64,000 bases of DNA, taken from contig CAKSLQ010000003.1 in the NCBI GenBank assembly GCA_934467415.1, positions 62,001 to 126,000 of the forward strand. The letters are read 5' to 3'. The position numbers and the translations under genes are program-made. This DNA comes from an uncultured Eubacteriales bacterium (GTDB lineage Bacteria > Bacillota > Clostridia > Oscillospirales > CAG-272). The notes under the pieces are model-generated. The model was not told the origin of the DNA, did not search any database, and was given only the letters and a program-made list of their open reading frames with translations. Shown here one piece after another: positions 59,410-64,000 of the stretch (position 1 is the stretch's first letter; each line of letters opens with the position of its first letter).

Positions 59410-60371
59410 GCGTGGACATTTCCGCCCTGCGCGCCGCGCTTGACGATGTGCGGGATGCCCTCATCGTGGGGCACAGTCACCCGGATGGGGACTGCGCGGG
59501 CAGCGCGGCGTCGCTTGCCGCCTATCTTGCGGCAGACGGAGCGCGTGCGCGCGTGCTGTTTCCCGAGCCGCTGCCGCTGCGCCTGCGCTTTCTCTGCGAC
59601 GGCGTTGAGCTGCTCGAGACCCTGCCGGACGATCTCGACGGCGTGACCGTGATCTGCACGGACGTTGCGTCGGCGGTGCAGCTCGGCAGTCTGCGCGAGG
59701 CGCTGGAGGGGCGGGTGGCGATCCGCATTGACCATCACGGGGTCGGCGCGTCCTATGCGGCACGCGAATTTGTCGATCCCGCCGCGGCGGCGACCGGCGA
59801 GATCCTGTTTGACCTGTATACCGAGACCGGGCTTTCCCGCCTGCCGATGACGGCAAAGGCGGCGGTCTTCGGCGCGATCGCGTCGGACACCGGCTGCTTC
59901 AAGTATGCCAATGTCACGCCGTCCACGCATCTGCGCGCGGCGGCGCTGCTTGCCGCAGGCGTGGACGGCGCGCGGGTGAATCGGCTGCTGTTTGACACCA
60001 AGGACAGGACGCAGATCCGCGCCGAGGGTCTGGCACAGAGCCGCCTGCGGCTCTTTGACGGCGGGCGTGTGGCGGCGATCGTGATCGAAAACGCCGATTA
60101 CACGGACGGCCTTGCCATGTCGGACTTTGAGACGGCGGTGGACATCGCGCGCAGTGTGCGCGGCGTGCAGATCGCGATCGTCATCAAGGGGGCGCCGAAG
60201 GCGGGCGTCTATCGCGTGTCTCTGCGCGGCAATGAAGGCACCCCGGTCAGCGGCATTGCCGCCGCGTTCGGCGGCGGCGGGCATCTCCTGGCCGCGGGCT
60301 GCACCGTTGAGGCGGAAAGCGGCGAAGCTGCCTTGCAGATGCTGCTGGATGAAGTTGAAAAAGAGAAGTGA
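59406..60371 (+). CDS. nrnA: DHH/DHHA1 phosphoesterase, NrnA-like oligoribonuclease/pAp phosphatase
   Basis: Manganese-dependent phosphodiesterase of 321 residues that degrades short RNA oligonucleotides and 3'-phosphoadenosine 5'-phosphate. Metal motifs: HSHPDGDCAGS (about 22-32), TDVASAVQLG, the DHH motif in RIDHHGVGAS (about 110) and SDTGCFKYAN. The DHHA1 domain ends with FGGGGHLLAAGCTVE, the substrate-binding glycine loop. A terminator follows immediately. Confidence 0.93.
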   Translation: MSVDISALRAALDDVRDALIVGHSHPDGDCAGSAASLAAYLAADGARARVLFPEPLPLRLRFLCDGVELLETLPDDLDGVTVICTDVASAVQLGSLREALEGRVAIRIDHHGVGASYAAREFVDPAAAATGEILFDLYTETGLSRLPMTAKAAVFGAIASDTGCFKYANVTPSTHLRAAALLAAGVDGARVNRLLFDTKDRTQIRAEGLAQSRLRLFDGGRVAAIVIENADYTDGLAMSDFETAVDIARSVRGVQIAIVIKGAPKAGVYRVSLRGNEGTPVSGIAAAFGGGGHLLAAGCTVEAESGEAALQMLLDEVEKEK

Positions 60372-60402
60372 AAAAGGAACGGCGAAAGCCGTTCCTTTTT
60401 TC
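60371..60402 (+). terminator. Terminator after nrnA
   Basis: GGAACGGC-gaaa-GCCGTTCC (60376-60395), A-run before and T-run after. Confidence 0.9.
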
Positions 60403-60454
60403 AAGGCCGGGGAGAATGTCGGTCGTTTGGCGAGCGTTGGCACGGCACGATGCC

Positions 60455-60500
60455 GCGCTTCTTAGGCTTCCCCGGCGGGGAAGGCTTTAGCGGCGGGAGA
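60455..60500. repeat. Degenerate family A fragment
   Basis: CTTCTTAGGCTTCCCC-ggc-GGGGAAGGC resembles one outer hairpin of the family with its TTAGGC flank. No second arm is visible before the amidohydrolase gene, and the rest of the gap to 60595 shows nothing else. Confidence 0.5.
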
Positions 60501-60595
60501 CAGATGTTGCCCTACAGATTTGAGCGTTTTCCGTACATTCCGACGCGCGCATTTCGCCCTCGGTTCTGAACCCGCACGGGTTCTTTTTTCTTTGC

Positions 60596-61405
60596 CTATT
60601 CCGCAATGCCGAAGACGCGGCGGGCGTTGTCGGCGAGGATGGCTTTGTTCTCTGCCGGGGTCAGCCCGAGCGAGAAGAAGGACGCAAGCTCGCCCTCCGG
60701 CGTCCAGAGCGGGTAATCCGTGCCGAACAGGACGCGCGCGGCGCCGTAGCGGCGGATGATCTCGACGACGGTCTCGTGCGGCAGGTAGGGCAGGGTGGAC
60801 GAGCAGTCCACCGTGAGGTTTTCAATGTCGCAGAGCTTGCGGCCGGCCTCCTCCCACATCGTGTAGCCGCCCATGTGCGCGGCAATCAGCTTCAGCCCGG
60901 TGTAGATGCGCAGGATCGGGACGAGGCGGTTCGGGTTGGAGTAGTCGTAGCGGCTGTCGCCGGTGTGCATGAGGATCGGCAGCCCGTCCGCCTCGCACAT
61001 CTCGTAGATTTTGAGGCAGCGGAAATCGTCGATCTTGAAGCCCTGAATGTCGGGGTGCAGCTTGACACCGTGCAGGCCCAGCTCCCGCAGATGATGGTAG
61101 TCACCGACAAGGTCGGGACTGTCGGGGTAGAGCGTGCCGAGGCCGAAGAAGCGGCCGCCCGCCGCAGCGACCTCGGCGGCGATAAACTCGTTGATGTCCC
61201 GCACCTGATGCGCCGAGGTGGCGACCGATTCCACGATGAAGCGGTCGATGCCGCAGGCGTCTGCGCGGCGGAGCAGTTCTTCCGCCGTGCCGCCGCAGGC
61301 GGATTTGGTTCGGTAAAATGTGCCGATGCCCGCCGCGGCGCGTGCGGCGATCTTCGCGGGGTAGATGTGGCAGTGTGCGTCTATGATAAAGTATCCGTTG
61401 TTCAT
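60596..61405 (-). CDS. Amidohydrolase-family metal-dependent hydrolase
   Basis: TIM-barrel hydrolase of 269 residues. The N-terminal metal motif DAHCHIYP (residues 9-16) is followed by GVKLHPDIQGF, the metal-bridging/His region LPILMHTGD, KLIAAHMGG and the catalytic Asp in VLFGTDYPLW, all in Amidohydro_2 order. Members include decarboxylases and lactonases, so the substrate cannot be assigned. It is a single-gene unit. Upstream on the minus strand a terminator separates it from the P-type ATPase gene. Confidence 0.88.
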   Translation of the reverse strand: MNNGYFIIDAHCHIYPAKIAARAAAGIGTFYRTKSACGGTAEELLRRADACGIDRFIVESVATSAHQVRDINEFIAAEVAAAGGRFFGLGTLYPDSPDLVGDYHHLRELGLHGVKLHPDIQGFKIDDFRCLKIYEMCEADGLPILMHTGDSRYDYSNPNRLVPILRIYTGLKLIAAHMGGYTMWEEAGRKLCDIENLTVDCSSTLPYLPHETVVEIIRRYGAARVLFGTDYPLWTPEGELASFFSLGLTPAENKAILADNARRVFGIAE

Positions 61406-61426
61406 GATGTTTCCTGAAAATCAAAA

Positions 61427-61460
61427 TAGTTCCGTGCGGCTGCACGGAACTATTTTAGCG
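61427..61460 (-). terminator. Terminator after the P-type ATPase gene
   Basis: AATAGTTCCGTGC and GCACGGAACTATT form a 13-bp stem around a 4-base loop (61428-61457), with T-rich sequence following on the minus strand. Confidence 0.8.
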
Positions 61461-61476
61461 CCGATTATTTCCCGCG

Positions 61477-63585
61477 TCAAGCGTTTTCCGCATTCGGCGC
61501 GCCCTCCGCGTCATACAGGAGCGGCGTCATGCTGCGCAGGCTGATTGCCAGCGTCGATGCGTTGTGCAGGAGCGCCGAGAAGGTCGGCTGGATCGTCCCG
61601 GTGACGCCGAGCAGGATGAGCAGCGAGTTGAACGAAACGATCGTGCGGTAGTTGCGCCCGATGCGGGCTTGCAGCGCCGCTGCGATGCGGCGCAGGGTGA
61701 CGAGCGCGTCGAGATCGTCCGAGAGTACGGTCACGTCCGCCACCTCGCGGGCAATCGCCGCGCCGGTGCTGACCGCGATGCCGACGTTTGCCTCGGAGAG
61801 GGCGGGCGTGTCATTCACGCCGTCGCCGACCATGATGACCGTGCGCCCGGCCTCGCGCTCGGCGCGGACAAAGTTTGCCTTGTCCTCCGGCAGCACTTCG
61901 GCGCGGAAGTCGTCCACGCCGACGGCGGCGGCCACGCGCGCCGCGGTCTTCTCGTTGTCGCCGGTCATCATCACGATGCGGCCGACGCCGCAGGCGTGCA
62001 GGGCGCGGATCGCCTCTTTCGCGCCCGCCTTGATGGGGTCGTCGATGCAGAGGATGGCCGCAAGCTCGCCGCCGATGGCGAGATACAGGTAGGAATATTC
62101 GCCGTGCAGCGCGGCGAGCTTGTCCTCTTCGCCCGCCGGTACGCGGCAGGCCTCATCCTCAAAGATGAAGTGTGCGCTGCCGATGCACACGCGCTCGCCG
62201 TCCACCGCGCTGGCGATGCCGTGCGCCACGACGTACTGCACCTCGGCGTGCCGCTCCTCGTGTCCGAGACCGCGCGCCGTCGCCTCGGCGACGACCGCAT
62301 TGGCGATCGAGTGCGGGTAATGCTCCTCGAGGCAGGCGGCGAGGCGGAGCATTTCGCTCTCCGTATGTCCGCCGAAGGTGACGATGTCGGCGACGCGCGG
62401 CGTGGCATAGGTCAGCGTGCCGGTCTTGTCGAAGACAACGGTGTCTGCCTTGGCGACGGTTTCAAGATAGTGGCCGCCCTTGACCGTGATGCCGTGCAGG
62501 CTGCATTCGCGCATTGCGGAGATCACCGCGATCGGGATCGCGAGCTTCAGCGCGCAGGAGAAGTCCACCATCAGCACCGCCAGCGTCTTCGTGATGTTGC
62601 GGGTGAGCAGCCAGGTCAGCACCGTGCCGCCGAGCGTATAGGGGACGAGACAATCCGCAATGCTCGTCGCGCGGGTCTCGGAGGCGGATTTCATCCGCTC
62701 GGAGTCCTCGATCATTTTGACGATGCGGTCATAGCGTCCGCCGCCCGCCACCTTTTCCACCTCGACGACGATACTGCCGTCCTCCACGACCGTACCTGCG
62801 TAGACAAAGCCGCCCGCGCTCTTTTGTACGGGGAGAGATTCGCCGGTCATCGACGCCTGGTTGACGGCGGCTTCACCCGAGACGACCTTGCCGTCGAGCG
62901 GGATGAGGTTGCCGGTGCGCACCGCGATGCGGTCGTGCGCGGCGATCTCGCCGATCGGCACGAGAACCTCGCCGCCGTCCTCGATGCGCCAGACCTTGTC
63001 CACATGGAGCGACATGGCGTCGGCCAGATCGGCCAGCGACTTCTTGCGCGTCCACTCCTCGAGTATTTCGCCCAACTTCAGCATGAACATGACGGATGCC
63101 GCCGTCTTGAAGTCGCCGCGCAGCAGCGAAACGCTGACGGCAGTGGCGTCCAGCACCTCGACGGTCAGCTTGCCGCGCCGCAGGGCGGAAAGCCCCTTCC
63201 GGACGTAGCGGATGCCCTTGAGCGCCGCCAGCACGGCGCGCAGCGGGGCGGGGAAGAACAGCTTGGATGCAAAGCGGCGCACCGTCACGCCGATGAGGCT
63301 GTCTTCAAAGTCGCGGTTCAACGCCCGCGTCGAATGCGCGGGCAGATAGGCGTCGAGCGCTTCGTCGGCCTTGTTGTAGCGCGCAAACGCGCCGATGACG
63401 GCGGCGCGGTTGCCCGCGTAGCAGACGACGGCGTCGGCCGTGCGGTCGTAGACCTTTGCGTGCGTCACGCCGGGAACGGCCGCGAGATACCCCTCCAGCT
63501 TGTCCGCGTCGCTCAGCGACAGGCGGCAGCCGACAAGGTGAACGCGCAGTCTGCCGCGCGTTTCATGCAGGACTTTGCATTTCAT
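61477..63585 (-). CDS. Heavy-metal-type P1B ATPase with atypical SCA membrane motif
   Basis: Membrane pump of 702 residues. About 1-75 is an HMA-like N-terminal domain without a CxxC metal site. The actuator has MTGESLPVQ (about 243). The phosphorylation site DKTGTLT (D386), the nucleotide domain, and the hinge MVGDGVNDTPALSEA complete the P-type core. The membrane metal motif, normally CPC or SPC, reads DFSCALKLAIPIAV (S343-C344-A345), so the transported ion differs from the Cu/Zn/Cd classes and cannot be named. GGAGGACAG precedes the ATG. It is downstream of, and probably co-transcribed with, a DUF6110 protein gene. Confidence 0.9.
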   Translation of the reverse strand: MKCKVLHETRGRLRVHLVGCRLSLSDADKLEGYLAAVPGVTHAKVYDRTADAVVCYAGNRAAVIGAFARYNKADEALDAYLPAHSTRALNRDFEDSLIGVTVRRFASKLFFPAPLRAVLAALKGIRYVRKGLSALRRGKLTVEVLDATAVSVSLLRGDFKTAASVMFMLKLGEILEEWTRKKSLADLADAMSLHVDKVWRIEDGGEVLVPIGEIAAHDRIAVRTGNLIPLDGKVVSGEAAVNQASMTGESLPVQKSAGGFVYAGTVVEDGSIVVEVEKVAGGGRYDRIVKMIEDSERMKSASETRATSIADCLVPYTLGGTVLTWLLTRNITKTLAVLMVDFSCALKLAIPIAVISAMRECSLHGITVKGGHYLETVAKADTVVFDKTGTLTYATPRVADIVTFGGHTESEMLRLAACLEEHYPHSIANAVVAEATARGLGHEERHAEVQYVVAHGIASAVDGERVCIGSAHFIFEDEACRVPAGEEDKLAALHGEYSYLYLAIGGELAAILCIDDPIKAGAKEAIRALHACGVGRIVMMTGDNEKTAARVAAAVGVDDFRAEVLPEDKANFVRAEREAGRTVIMVGDGVNDTPALSEANVGIAVSTGAAIAREVADVTVLSDDLDALVTLRRIAAALQARIGRNYRTIVSFNSLLILLGVTGTIQPTFSALLHNASTLAISLRSMTPLLYDAEGAPNAENA

Positions 63586-63625
63586 GGTGGTTTCTGTCCT
63601 CCGATGGAAAAAACAAAAGATGAAT

Positions 63626-63652
63626 CCAAAAAAGCCGCGCTCGGCGGCTTTT
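63626..63652 (-). terminator. Hairpin with T-run between the DUF6110 and P-type ATPase genes
   Basis: AAAGCCGC-gctc-GGCGGCTTT, T-run on the minus-strand side; it may act as a partial terminator lowering pump expression relative to the small protein. Confidence 0.6.
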
Positions 63653-63683
63653 TCGGCGACCGAGTTTCCTCAGTCCGGATGGC

Positions 63684-63980
63684 TTATTCGGCAGCGGGCG
63701 CGACTGCGGTCTCGGCTGCGGCTTCCGCCTCGGCATCCTCGATGACCTGCGCTTCCTCGGCGGCCGCACGATCCTCGTTGATCGCCTTTGCGTCGGCGAG
63801 AATGTCCTCCGCATTTTCCTTGACCGTCGTGTAGGTCTTCATCACGCTTTCCTTGGCGCGCAGAGCCGCCGCGGTCGTGTGCGTGTAGACCTTCTTTGCG
63901 TCCTTGCTCGACAGAAGCTTGACGCCTGCCGTGCCGAACAGTACGCCGGCTGCGAATACCGCAAGTTTTTCAAAGCTCAT
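63684..63980 (-). CDS. DUF6110 family small membrane-associated protein
   Basis: Protein of 98 residues matching the DUF6110 pattern: an N-terminal hydrophobic segment (about 3-20, FEKLAVFAAGVLFGTAGVKL), then SSKDAKKVYTHTTAAALRAK and KENAEDILADAKAINE, and an Ala/Glu-rich acidic tail. The start at 63980 has GGAGGT 7-12 bases upstream; an in-frame TTG just before is not needed. It lies 98 bases before the metal ATPase gene on the same strand, a pairing that suggests a role as pump partner or metal chaperone, though its function is not established. Confidence 0.8.
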   Translation of the reverse strand: MSFEKLAVFAAGVLFGTAGVKLLSSKDAKKVYTHTTAAALRAKESVMKTYTTVKENAEDILADAKAINEDRAAAEEAQVIEDAEAEAAAETAVAPAAE

Positions 63981-64000
63981 TGTCAATACCTCCGTGTTTA

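Overview
The window reads as one chromosomal segment of a G+C-rich, Gram-positive anaerobe of the class Clostridia, most like the gut Oscillospiraceae/Ruminococcaceae group. The sequence evidence is: class III (oxygen-sensitive) ribonucleotide reductase with its radical-SAM activase, lipoproteins and an ABC importer of monoderm type, DnaD/DnaI-type replication proteins, the redox repressor Rex, a 22-residue gene matching the sporulation peptide SpoVM, a glmS ribozyme, a tetrahydrofolate riboswitch, and secreted GH43 glycosidases ending in dockerin-like tails. I saw no tRNA, rRNA, CRISPR array, prophage or transposase.

Layout. 1-3.2 kb: end of prmA, then a DUF5685 / Cys-rich J-protein / membrane-protein cassette. 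3.2-9.4 kb: gdhA, then the deoxynucleotide unit nrdG, nrdD (with a fused glutaredoxin-like domain) and trxB, with NrdR boxes ahead of nrdD, then a DUF1003 protein. 9.5-14.9 kb: secreted GH43 protein, spoVM with a 52-residue membrane protein, ndoA toxin, fba and an acyl-ACP thioesterase. 15.2-26.9 kb: an unusual operon joining two sugar-ABC permeases, a membrane-fusion adaptor with a very long coiled coil, a MacB-like extracellular protein, and two large lipoproteins of propeller-like plus solute-binding design; a separately promoted one-TM protein follows. 27-31.3 kb: asymmetric ABC exporter pair and mtnN. 31.4-41.8 kb (minus strand): two more GH43 genes, glmS with its ribozyme, then glmM, a left-handed-beta-helix protein, rpiB, tsaB and tsaE. 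41.9-44.3 kb: rpmG-secE-nusG-rplK-rplA. 44.4-45 kb: a DUF559 nuclease gene held between the two arms of a palindromic repeat. 45-50.6 kb: CPBP protease, a PTS-IIC-like permease and M18 peptidase; folT-folC under a THF riboswitch. 50.7-58.9 kb: nadE and an eight-gene operon galU-comEB-phosphatase-rimI-tsaD-rex-dnaD-dnaI. 59-64 kb: rbfA-nrnA, an amidohydrolase, and a metal P-type ATPase with a DUF6110 partner.

Links between genes. tsaB, tsaE and tsaD (t6A tRNA modification) are all present but split over two operons. glmS, glmM and the beta-helix protein form an amino-sugar (UDP-GlcNAc) block. nrdG, nrdD-Grx and trxB together supply activation, catalysis and probably the reductant for dNTP synthesis.

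For novelty, two things stand out. The first is the importer/adaptor/MacB-like/lipoprotein operon, which has no ATPase of its own. The second is the dispersed double-hairpin repeat family (about eight copies or fragments), one copy of which carries a DUF559 endonuclease exactly between its arms, so it may be a mobile element family with its own nuclease.
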